DNA from: JAVVEG01 sp041751425 | GTDB lineage: Bacteria; Pseudomonadota; Gammaproteobacteria; Pseudomonadales; Pseudohongiellaceae | Reading direction: 5' to 3' | Assembly: GCA_041751425.1 (NCBI GenBank) | Contig: JBGSXL010000030.1 | Span: 1 to 64,000 of the forward strand | DNA: 64,000 bases | In this document: positions 50,142 to 58,025 of the stretch, one piece after another | Layout: each line of letters opens with the position of its first letter | How positions within the stretch are numbered: the stretch's first letter is position 1 | Program-made: the position numbers and the translations under genes | Notes under the pieces: generated by a model | Told to the model about the DNA's origin: nothing | Seen by the model: only the letters and a program-made list of their open reading frames with translations | The model's database searches: none

Positions 50142-51155
50142 TTAGAAACGGCGTTCCGTATACCAGTTTACTTCACGTGCAGTTTTTTCAATCTGGTTGG
50201 TGACATCCAGAGTTAGTGCAAACAACGCCATTCTCACCAGTACACCGTTATCGGTTTGCCGGAAAATGGCCAGGCTGGGATGCAGGTTCAGATCGCTGTC
50301 CAACTCATTGGCTTCCGCGCGCGAATCCCGGGGTAGTGGGTGCATGATGACCGTATTGGGTTGGCAATAGCGTGTATAGATTTCCTGATTGAGTCGAAAG
50401 CGCCCGCGATAGATATCCGCTTCCATCTTGGTTGTGAAACGTTCTTCCTGAATACGGGTCAGGTAGACAGTGTCATTACCAACCAGGCCTTTTTCCATAT
50501 CATCTGTTTCAGTAACTTTGTGACCAAGTTTGCGCAGTTGTTCAACAATTTCTTCCGGCATGCGCAATTCGGTAGGCGAGATCAGGGTGACTGTCACATT
50601 TTTGTAAAGACTGATCAGCTGCGACAGCGAGTGTACCGTTCGCCCATGCTTCAAATCACCAATCATGGCAATATGCATACCATCGATCTGCTGTTTGCGA
50701 GTGCTGAGTTCCTTGCGAATTGTGTATAGGTCCAACAAAGCCTGACTAGGGTGCTCGTTTGTGCCATCACCGGCGTTCAGTACCGGGACGCGACTCGCTC
50801 TGGAGAATTCCGCCACCGAACCTGGTTGCGGATGCCGCATGACGATAATGTCGCTGTAGCCGCTCAATACTCGTGCAGTGTCGTACAAGGATTCACCCTT
50901 GGTGATTGAAGAGGCACTTATATCTGCCGTTTCTCGCACCTCACCGCCCAGCAAATTGAAGGCACAGCCAAAGCTGACCCGGGTCCGTGTGCTGGGTTCG
51001 AAAAACATATTGCCAAGGATGGCGCCATCCAGCACCTTGGTCATGCGCGCGCGATGCGCGAAGGGCACCATGCTGTCGGCAACTTTGAAGATGGTTTCAA
51101 CATCTTCACGTTCAAACTGGGTAACACTGAGGATATGGGTACCGGGGAAATGCAT
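50142..51155 (-). CDS. pyrB: Aspartate carbamoyltransferase catalytic chain
   Basis: PyrB (337 aa) makes N-carbamoyl-aspartate, the committed step of pyrimidine synthesis. The carbamoyl-phosphate loop is FFEPSTRTRVSF, followed by ITKGESLYDTARVLSGYSD, the aspartate-site block NAGDGTNEHPSQALLDLYTI, and the C-terminal VIMHPLPRDSRAEANELD. It is longer than the E. coli chain (311 aa). Neither a regulatory chain (pyrI) nor an inactive dihydroorotase partner is adjacent, so the oligomeric form is open. pilU follows 41 bp downstream. Confidence 0.94.
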   Translation of the reverse strand: MHFPGTHILSVTQFEREDVETIFKVADSMVPFAHRARMTKVLDGAILGNMFFEPSTRTRVSFGCAFNLLGGEVRETADISASSITKGESLYDTARVLSGYSDIIVMRHPQPGSVAEFSRASRVPVLNAGDGTNEHPSQALLDLYTIRKELSTRKQQIDGMHIAMIGDLKHGRTVHSLSQLISLYKNVTVTLISPTELRMPEEIVEQLRKLGHKVTETDDMEKGLVGNDTVYLTRIQEERFTTKMEADIYRGRFRLNQEIYTRYCQPNTVIMHPLPRDSRAEANELDSDLNLHPSLAIFRQTDNGVLVRMALFALTLDVTNQIEKTAREVNWYTERRF

Positions 51156-51329
51156 GAGAGTCCTTGGTCTGATCGTTATTTGAGGGAATACTACTACTAA
51201 GCGGGAGTTGAAGGAATCCGGGGGCCGAATTTTCTATGTCTGCAGCCATGCAGTCGTTGTAAGATGGCATCGACAATAGTTAGAAAGGCGACCACCGGTT
51301 TGTGAAGCCTGAGTGAGGGAAACACCGTT

Positions 51330-52814
51330 TTGAGCAAGACTATCTACTGGCACGACTACGAAACCTTTGGCGGCGATCCCCGCCGTGATCGCGCCGCCCA
51401 GTTTGCTGGCATCCGGACCGATGAGGCGCTGAACGTAATTGGTGAACCTCTGGTGATCTACTGCAAGCCAGCTCCTGACATGCTGCCCCACCCGCAGGCC
51501 ACACTGATCACAGGGATAACGCCACAGAAAGCCCTCAACGAAGGTCTTTGTGAGGCTGAGTTCATCACGCGCATAGCCAGCGAATTCTCACAACCGGGAA
51601 CGTGTGTAGCCGGTTATAACAGTATCCGTTTTGACGATGAGATGACGCGGCAACTGCTGTATCGTAATTTCCATGACCCTTATGAGCGGGAGTGGAAAAA
51701 CGGTAATTCGCGCTGGGACATTATCGATATGGTGCGTCTGTGTGCGGCAACGCGCCCGCAAGGTATCAACTGGCCTTTACGGGAAGACGGTTCACCGAGT
51801 TTCAGGCTGGAGATGTTGACGGCCGCCAATGGTATTGCACACGCTGACGCCCACGATGCGCTGTCAGATGTTCTGGCAACCATTGAACTGGCGCGTCTGA
51901 TCAAAAGCAAACAACCGCGTCTGTACGAACACATCTGGCAATTGCGCAGTAAACAGGCGGCACAGGCGCAGCTGGATATACGAACCCACAAACCGGTGCT
52001 GCATGTGTCCATGATGTATCCTGCCAGTCAGGGATGTCTGGCACTGGTCGCCCCGTTGTGCAAACACCCGGTCGATAACAACGGCATCATTGTTTGCGAT
52101 CTGCGCGGCGATCCAGCCAAGTGGATGGATCTGACTGCTGCCGAGATCAAGCATCGCTTGTTCACACCGCAGGAGGAGCTGGCAGAAGGTGAGGAGCGCG
52201 TACCGTTGAAGGTGGTGCACCTGAATCGTTGTCCGGTGGTGGTGCCACAAACGGTGTTGGAACCTGAGTTGGCGAAAAAATATGCGATGGATTTGCGGCT
52301 CCACCAGCAACACTGGCAACACCTGGTGGAGCACCCGACTTTGCATACGGAAGTGGTGCAGAAGATTGCGCAGGCCTTTGATCGTCGCTTTGTTGAAGCT
52401 GATGGTGACGAAGAAGTGCAATTGGAAGACGACCCGGATTATATGATTTACAGCGGTGGATTTTTCACCGAGACCGATAAGCGCCACATGTTAGCTATTC
52501 GCAACAGCGCACCGCAGAATCTGGTGGATAAAAAATTCGCGTTTCTGGACGGTCGCTTGCACGACATGCTGTTTCGCTATCGAGCCAGAAACTGGCCGGA
52601 AAGCCTCAACGAACTGGAAATTTTGCAATGGGCTGATTTCTGTCGTCAACGCCTGGGGCGCACAGAAGAGGGCAGGCATTCCGGGTTGGGGGTGGCTGGA
52701 TTACGTGCTGCTGTTGCGCAGTTGCGTCAAGATGGTGTGGACCAAACCGCTCTGGGTCTGCTTGATGAATTGGAATCCTATGCTGATGCGCTGGCTCAGC
52801 ATCTAGGCCTTTAA
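51330..52814 (+). CDS. sbcB: Exodeoxyribonuclease I
   Basis: ExoI (494 aa) degrades single-stranded DNA 3' to 5' in recombination and mismatch repair. The DEDDh exonuclease motifs are visible: IYWHDYETFGGDPRRDRAAQ (Asp, Glu), YNSIRFDDEMTRQLLYRN (Asp) and HADAHDALSDVLATIELA (His, Asp). The SH3-like and C-terminal helical domains follow. The chosen start is TTG 51330, with GAGGGA upstream, because the conserved region begins at residue 5 and no ATG is available nearby in frame. Confidence 0.93.
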   Translation: MSKTIYWHDYETFGGDPRRDRAAQFAGIRTDEALNVIGEPLVIYCKPAPDMLPHPQATLITGITPQKALNEGLCEAEFITRIASEFSQPGTCVAGYNSIRFDDEMTRQLLYRNFHDPYEREWKNGNSRWDIIDMVRLCAATRPQGINWPLREDGSPSFRLEMLTAANGIAHADAHDALSDVLATIELARLIKSKQPRLYEHIWQLRSKQAAQAQLDIRTHKPVLHVSMMYPASQGCLALVAPLCKHPVDNNGIIVCDLRGDPAKWMDLTAAEIKHRLFTPQEELAEGEERVPLKVVHLNRCPVVVPQTVLEPELAKKYAMDLRLHQQHWQHLVEHPTLHTEVVQKIAQAFDRRFVEADGDEEVQLEDDPDYMIYSGGFFTETDKRHMLAIRNSAPQNLVDKKFAFLDGRLHDMLFRYRARNWPESLNELEILQWADFCRQRLGRTEEGRHSGLGVAGLRAAVAQLRQDGVDQTALGLLDELESYADALAQHLGL

Positions 52815-52821
52815 CGTTTAG

Positions 52822-52859
52822 AACCCTTATCATTAAACCCTTATCATTTAAACCTTATA
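52822..52859 (+). repeat. Short tandem repeat upstream of ECF sigma gene
   Basis: AACCCTTATCATT is repeated with a period of about 15 bases (starting near 52822 and 52837), with a partial third copy (AACCTTAT) ending near 52858. It lies between sbcB and the sigma-factor gene and may be a regulatory site or a slippage product. Confidence 0.55.
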
Positions 52860-52905
52860 GCCCGACATCGCGACTAAACAGTCAAATGAAAGGAAAAGGT
52901 AACCG

Positions 52906-53421
52906 ATGTCAACAGAGCTCGCCCACGCAATCCGTCTGGCTCAGGAAGGCAACCAGCAGGCGTTCTCTCTGATATATCAGGAGTTTATTGCTCGTGTATA
53001 TGCGCTATGCCTGCGTTTGCTGGGCGACCGGCAGCGCGCTGAGGATGCGGCGCAGGAGGTCTTCACGAAAATCTGGTTGCAATTACCCGGTTTTCGCGGA
53101 GACAGCACCTTCGCAACCTGGCTGCACAGCATAGCGACACGAACGGCCATAGATATCTGGCGCAAGGACAAGGTCATGCGTCTGGTGGTTAGTGACGAGA
53201 TTGTAGAGTCTGTAGCTGCAGCGCAGGTAGCTGAGGCAAGAGACCTCGAACAGGCGATACAGAAGTTACCGGCGCAGGCTAAAGCAGTATTTGTTCTGTT
53301 TGCCATTGAAGGGTTAGGACATCAGGAAATAGCCGACATGCTCGATATTGCTGAAGGTTCCAGTAAAGCCCAGTATCACAGAGCAAGGCAGTTGTTACAG
53401 GGGTATCTGAATGACTATTGA
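52906..53421 (+). CDS. RNA polymerase sigma factor, ECF type (sigma-70 family)
   Basis: A 171-residue alternative sigma factor. Region 2 is seen as FSLIYQEFIARVYALCLRLL with DRQRAEDAAQEVFTKIWLQL and the -10-recognition segment STFATWLHSIATRTAIDIWR. Region 4 is AVFVLFAIEGLGHQEIADML with the helix-turn-helix DIAEGSSKAQYHRARQLLQG. There is no region 1 or 3, as usual for ECF sigmas. AAGGAAAAGGTAACC precedes the ATG. It overlaps the next gene by 11 bp, and that gene's product is its likely antagonist. Confidence 0.93.
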   Translation: MSTELAHAIRLAQEGNQQAFSLIYQEFIARVYALCLRLLGDRQRAEDAAQEVFTKIWLQLPGFRGDSTFATWLHSIATRTAIDIWRKDKVMRLVVSDEIVESVAAAQVAEARDLEQAIQKLPAQAKAVFVLFAIEGLGHQEIADMLDIAEGSSKAQYHRARQLLQGYLNDY

Positions 53422-53902
53422 AAGAGATCCGACTGACAGGCTTGATGAAGTCATCAGCAAGTTGCCGAAGGAGATCATGCCGGAGCGCGATCTGTGGCCG
53501 TCGCTGCAAGAAAAGCTGCCGTCACGCCACAGCCGTGATCAACGGCAAGCTGGTGTGCGCTGGGCAGCAGTGTTTGCGTTGTGCGCAGTCAGTATTCTTG
53601 GCTGGCGCTACACCCTGTTACCTGCAGATGCACCCTCTGAAAGTCTTCCGTCGCAGTTGGACCTGGTTCTGCATTACGAACAACGCAAAGCGGAGCAGAT
53701 GGCTGAATTTGGCAGTGTCAGCGCATCATTTGCTGACTGGCAACAACAACTGGGATTCTGGGATCAGGCTGTCGCACAAGTGCAGATGGCTCTTGATTTC
53801 TACCCCGAAGAGCCGACTTTGCTTTATCAACTGGAAACACTTTATGAACAGCAACTGGCCTATCTGCAAGTCGTCAACACGGCGGATCCTTATTACTACT
53901 GA
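53411..53902 (+). CDS. Probable anti-sigma factor, single-span membrane protein
   Basis: A 163-residue protein without a family I can name. About 45 cytosolic residues (DRLDEVISKLPKEIMPERDL, then WPSLQEKL) are followed by a single transmembrane helix (WAAVFALCAVSILGWRYTLL) and a periplasmic tail with coiled or helical character and a tyrosine-rich end (NTADPYYY). The short N-terminal 'P-x-R-D-L-W-P-x-I/L' block is common in membrane anti-sigma factors of ECF systems. Position (11-bp overlap with the sigma gene) and topology support the call. No classical zinc-binding anti-sigma motif is present. Confidence 0.65.
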   Translation: MTIERDPTDRLDEVISKLPKEIMPERDLWPSLQEKLPSRHSRDQRQAGVRWAAVFALCAVSILGWRYTLLPADAPSESLPSQLDLVLHYEQRKAEQMAEFGSVSASFADWQQQLGFWDQAVAQVQMALDFYPEEPTLLYQLETLYEQQLAYLQVVNTADPYYY

Positions 53903-53914
53903 CAGGAGATTTTG

Positions 53915-54883
53915 ATGAAACAATTGAGTTTATGGCGTGCAGCCTTCAGGGTGCTTCTTGTTTCTGTGCTAAGCACTACTGCATTCGCGGCAGAGCGGGA
54001 GCCGATAGATGAAACCCGGCAGGTCAGCAGCAACGAGAAGATCACCATCGAAGTGATGCGTGGGCAGGTGCGGGTTCGCGCCAACGACGCCAATGTCTTC
54101 AGTGTCAGTGGTGTGCTGGATGAGCTGGCAGAAGGTTTTGAACTGGAGTCCGATAATGGCTTTACCAGTTTCATTGTAAATATGCCCAGAAGGACGCGCT
54201 TCTCAGGTAACAACGACTCGGAAGGGTCTGATCTTGAAATAGCTGTCCCCACTGGCAGCACGATTGAAGTCAAAACCGTGAATGGGAGTCTGGATGTATC
54301 CGGTGTTCGTGGTGGCAGCGTGCTGAGTTCGGTGAATGGCGAAATAGCAGCCAGAATGCTAGGTGACTTCGCCGAAATTTCCACCGTCAATGGAGCCATT
54401 GACAGTAGCGACAATAGTGGACGAGTTGAACTGTCTACCATCAATGGCACTATCGATGATCAGGGCTCCAGTGGTCGTGTTTCCTATAGCGCAATCAACG
54501 GTCGCATTAATGCCGACAGCAGCGCGGACGAGGTTGAGCTGAGTATCGTTAACGGACGGGTAAATGCAAATTTACAGGGTAGCCGTGTCGTAAAGCTTAG
54601 CGGTGTTAATGGACCGATTGAAATCGATCTGGAAGATTCGATAAGTCCCCGGATATCAGGCAGCACCGTTAGTGGCAGTATCACTGTGCATCTGGATGAG
54701 GATATCAACGCCAAGTTCAGTTTGCGCAGTAATGTAGGCGGGGCAATTCGCAATGGAATCACCGACGACGAAGCCACCAGGGCAAGCTATGGTCCGGCCC
54801 GAAGCCTGGAATTTACGACTGGCTCAGGGGTAGGCAGTGTGGAACTGACATCAGTGAGTGGGCGTTTGGAAGTGGATAACTAA
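53915..54883 (+). CDS. DUF4097-type exported beta-helix protein
   Basis: A 322-residue exported protein with a signal peptide (RVLLVSVLSTTAFAAERE). The body is a row of short repeats of about 20 residues built on 'S-x-V/I-N-G-x-I/V' (for example VKTVNGSLDVSGV, LSSVNGEIAARML, ISTVNGAIDSSDN, LSTINGTIDDQGS, YSAINGRINADSS, LSIVNGRVNANLQ), the pattern of DUF4097/adhesin-like beta-helices. It is 12 bp downstream of the probable anti-sigma gene, with AGGAG before the ATG. It is a likely target or sensor partner of the ECF system; its molecular role is unknown. Confidence 0.8.
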   Translation: MKQLSLWRAAFRVLLVSVLSTTAFAAEREPIDETRQVSSNEKITIEVMRGQVRVRANDANVFSVSGVLDELAEGFELESDNGFTSFIVNMPRRTRFSGNNDSEGSDLEIAVPTGSTIEVKTVNGSLDVSGVRGGSVLSSVNGEIAARMLGDFAEISTVNGAIDSSDNSGRVELSTINGTIDDQGSSGRVSYSAINGRINADSSADEVELSIVNGRVNANLQGSRVVKLSGVNGPIEIDLEDSISPRISGSTVSGSITVHLDEDINAKFSLRSNVGGAIRNGITDDEATRASYGPARSLEFTTGSGVGSVELTSVSGRLEVDN

Positions 54884-54948
54884 GTTGTTTTCGCCTTTGC
54901 TCTGCTGCCTGTGCAAGAGTATGCTCTGTCGATTTCCGGAGCATTTAG

Positions 54949-56766
54949 ATGTCAACGCCAGTGCTGCCACCGCTGCAATCAACCGCTACTCTGTTGCAGG
55001 CACTGAAGTTTCTGTACCCCTATAAAAAGCAGTTGTTTATCGCCACCGTGGCATTGATATTCACGGCTGGCGTCACGTTGGGCCTGGTGCAATTTGTGCG
55101 GGTAATCGTGGATTCCGGTTTTGTCGCAGGATCCACACAATCACTGCGTTGGGCCATCAGCGGTTTTCTGTTGGTTGCTATTGTGCAGGCGCTGGGGACT
55201 TACGCACGTTTCTACTGGGTGTCCTGGCTAGGCGAACGGGTCACCGCCGATATGCGTAAGGCCGTATTCACGCATCTGATCAGCCTGCATCCGGGCTATT
55301 TCGAAGAGAACATCAGCGGCGAAATTTCATCCCGTATTACCACAGATACCACGTTGCTGCAGACAGTGATCGGCTCCTCTGTATCCATCGCGTTGCGCAA
55401 TATTCTCATGTTGATTGGTGGCACTGTATTTCTGTTTATCACCAATCCCAGGCTCACCAGCATTGTCCTGCTATGCATTCCTTTAGTCATTGGACCGATT
55501 CTGGTTTTCGGTCGTCGCGTACGCACTTTGTCGCGCAGCAGCCAGGATCAGATTGCCAATGTTGGTGCCTATGTGGGTGAAAGCATTCAACAAATAAAAA
55601 CCGTGCAGGCATATAACCATCAGAGCGCTGATGAGTTGCAATTTGCTGTACATGTGGAATCTGCCTTCAAAGTTGCGCTGGCGCGGATACGCACGCGCTC
55701 GATGCTCATTACCATTGTGATCACGCTGGTGTTTGCTGCAGTGGCAGCCATGATATGGGTAGGCGGACAGGATGTGATCAGTGGTCGCATGTCGGCGGGC
55801 GAATTGACAGCTTTTGTCGTGTACGCGGTGATTGTGGCGTCAGCTGTCGGCTCCATCAGCCAGGTGATAGGTGATCTGCAACGGGCAGCAGGAGCGACGG
55901 AGCGATTGTTGGAACTGTTGCATGCGGAGAGTGCCATTCTAGCACCTGCCAAGCCGGACAGTTTCCCGCCACATTTTCAGGGACTGATTCGAATGGAGTC
56001 GCTAAGCTTCTTTTATCCCTCACGCCCTGAACGGCCTGCAGTCAGTGAATTGACACTGGAAATACCGGCCGCCAGCAGCCTGGCGTTGGTGGGCCCTTCG
56101 GGTGCAGGAAAATCAACCTTGTTTGATTTGTTACTGCGCTTCTACGACCCGGCAAACGGCAGGATTCTTGTAGATGGTGTGGATATCCGCACGGTCGATC
56201 CACAGGAGCTGCGCAGTCACATTGCCATCGTGGCACAGCAGCCCGCCATGTTTACCGGTGATGTGTTCGAGAATATCCGCTACGGCCGCCCCGATGCCGA
56301 GGACGATGAAATCATTGAAGCCGCAAAATCTGCTTATGCTCACGAGTTCATAGAGCAGTTGCCGCGCGGTTATGACAGTTTTCTGGGTGAATCCGGCATT
56401 AGGCTATCGGGCGGGCAGCGCCAGCGCATTGCCATTGCCAGGGCCATCCTCAAGAATCCGCAAATCCTGTTGCTGGATGAGGCAACCAGCGCTCTGGATG
56501 CAGAAAGCGAGCGTAAGGTGCAATTGGCGCTGGAACGGCTGATGCGTGGCAGGACCACGATTATCATTGCCCATCGGCTGGCAACTGTAATGAATGTAGA
56601 TACCATTGCAGTCATGCAGACAGGGCGCCTGATTGCGCAGGGTTCACATCAGGAGCTGTTGCAGAGTTGCCCACTCTATGCGCGTCTTGCCGAGTTGCAG
56701 TTCTCGAATCAGGATATGCTTAAATCCCAATCGGGCGAGTTTGCCAGCTCGGTTCAAAATGAGTAG
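54949..56766 (+). CDS. ABC exporter, fused permease/ATPase (MsbA/lipid-exporter-like)
   Basis: A 605-residue half-transporter. Six transmembrane helices fill the first ~320 residues (ISLHPGYFEENISGEISSRI is the typical coupling region). The ATPase domain follows: Walker A LVGPSGAGKSTLFDLLLRFY, signature IRLSGGQRQRIAIARAIL, Walker B ILLLDEATSALDAESE, H-loop IIAHRLATVM. It should act as a homodimer. The MsbA-like group exports lipid A, lipids or drugs. Pairing with a downstream acyltransferase (33 bp) makes a lipid substrate plausible, but this is inference. GGAG precedes the ATG. Confidence 0.88.
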   Translation: MSTPVLPPLQSTATLLQALKFLYPYKKQLFIATVALIFTAGVTLGLVQFVRVIVDSGFVAGSTQSLRWAISGFLLVAIVQALGTYARFYWVSWLGERVTADMRKAVFTHLISLHPGYFEENISGEISSRITTDTTLLQTVIGSSVSIALRNILMLIGGTVFLFITNPRLTSIVLLCIPLVIGPILVFGRRVRTLSRSSQDQIANVGAYVGESIQQIKTVQAYNHQSADELQFAVHVESAFKVALARIRTRSMLITIVITLVFAAVAAMIWVGGQDVISGRMSAGELTAFVVYAVIVASAVGSISQVIGDLQRAAGATERLLELLHAESAILAPAKPDSFPPHFQGLIRMESLSFFYPSRPERPAVSELTLEIPAASSLALVGPSGAGKSTLFDLLLRFYDPANGRILVDGVDIRTVDPQELRSHIAIVAQQPAMFTGDVFENIRYGRPDAEDDEIIEAAKSAYAHEFIEQLPRGYDSFLGESGIRLSGGQRQRIAIARAILKNPQILLLDEATSALDAESERKVQLALERLMRGRTTIIIAHRLATVMNVDTIAVMQTGRLIAQGSHQELLQSCPLYARLAELQFSNQDMLKSQSGEFASSVQNE

Positions 56767-56799
56767 AATCGCTGCCGCTTTAATCCTTCGAGTAAAACT

Positions 56800-58005
56800 A
56801 TGAATAGTTCAGAGCAAAAGTTGACTGAACAGAAGCAGCAGGACCAGTTTCAGGATATCCGTCCGTATCATGACGATGAAGTACGTCCTGTGCTGGATTC
56901 TCTGTTATCCAATCCTGAGTTCATAAGCAGCATCGCCAGTTTCAGTTTTCCTCGTCTGAATAAATTTCTGCCGCCCCTGGTCCAGTTTCTCGTCAAGCAA
57001 AAATTGACCGCTCAGTTGCGTAATGTCACTGATATCGCCAGCATGCAATCAGTTATCGCGTACTACATGGATGAGATGATTGAGAAGACAACTTCAAAGT
57101 TGACCAACTCCGGTCTGGAGAATCTACAGCCGGGAAGATCTTATCTGTTCATCAGCAACCATCGTGACATTGCCATGGATCCGGCTTTCGTCAATTACAT
57201 GCTCTATCATGCGGGTTATGACACGGTTTATATCGCCATCGGCGATAACCTGCTGAAAAGACCATTTGTGAATGATCTGATGCGGTTGAACAAAAGTTTC
57301 ATCGTGCGCCGTTCATTGAAGGGGCGGGACTTGCTCAAGTCATCCAAGCAATTGTCTGAGTATATTCATCACTGCATTGATCTGAAGTGCAATGTCTGGA
57401 TAGCGCAACGCGAAGGCAGAGCCAAGGACGGAGTGGATAGAACCGACACGGCATTATTGAAAATGTTGAGTTTGGCCAAACGTGAAAAAGGTTTGCGGGA
57501 CTCATTATCCGAATTACATATCGTACCAGTTGCTATCTCCTACGAATTCGACCCCTGTGATGCGCTGAAAGCGAATGAACTGTATCAGAAGAAGGAATTG
57601 GGTAACTTCCAAAAAGACGAGCAGAGCGATATTCACAGTATCGTGACTGGCATGATTGGTTATAAAGGACACGTGCACGTCAGCTTCGGCAAGGAACTGC
57701 AAATCGAAGAGGACGACGCTGATCACGTTGCAACGTTGATTGATCAGCAGATCATCGACAATTATTTATTGCAGACCAGTAATTTTCTGGCGTTGCAGAA
57801 GTTGCAACAACAGACACCTGAATTGGAAGCGTTGCCTGCGCTAAATACTGAAGCGCTTGCTGTGGTAGAGCAGGAGTTGGAAAAACGCTTGCAAGGTGTA
57901 GCCGGAAAAGTCAGGCCTTATTTGCTACAGATGTACGCCAATCCTGTTATCAGCCGACATGCGATAGGACAGGAAGATCCGTTTGCGGGAGAAGTTAAAA
58001 ACTAA
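56800..58005 (+). CDS. PlsC-type glycerophospholipid acyltransferase
   Basis: A 401-residue soluble or peripheral acyltransferase. The HX4D catalytic motif is NHRDIAMDPAFVNYML, the second block is FIVRRSLKGRDLLKSS, and the third is VWIAQREGRAKDGVDRTD (the 'EGTR'-like substrate motif, here EGRA). These place it in the 1-acylglycerol-3-phosphate acyltransferase superfamily. It lacks transmembrane helices and has extra N- and C-terminal helical regions, unlike PlsC itself. The acyl acceptor is therefore not certain. It is convergent with the DUF349 gene, with 20 bp between stops. Confidence 0.85.
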   Translation: MNSSEQKLTEQKQQDQFQDIRPYHDDEVRPVLDSLLSNPEFISSIASFSFPRLNKFLPPLVQFLVKQKLTAQLRNVTDIASMQSVIAYYMDEMIEKTTSKLTNSGLENLQPGRSYLFISNHRDIAMDPAFVNYMLYHAGYDTVYIAIGDNLLKRPFVNDLMRLNKSFIVRRSLKGRDLLKSSKQLSEYIHHCIDLKCNVWIAQREGRAKDGVDRTDTALLKMLSLAKREKGLRDSLSELHIVPVAISYEFDPCDALKANELYQKKELGNFQKDEQSDIHSIVTGMIGYKGHVHVSFGKELQIEEDDADHVATLIDQQIIDNYLLQTSNFLALQKLQQQTPELEALPALNTEALAVVEQELEKRLQGVAGKVRPYLLQMYANPVISRHAIGQEDPFAGEVKN

Positions 58006-58025
58006 AAACGAAACTGCGGCGAGGA

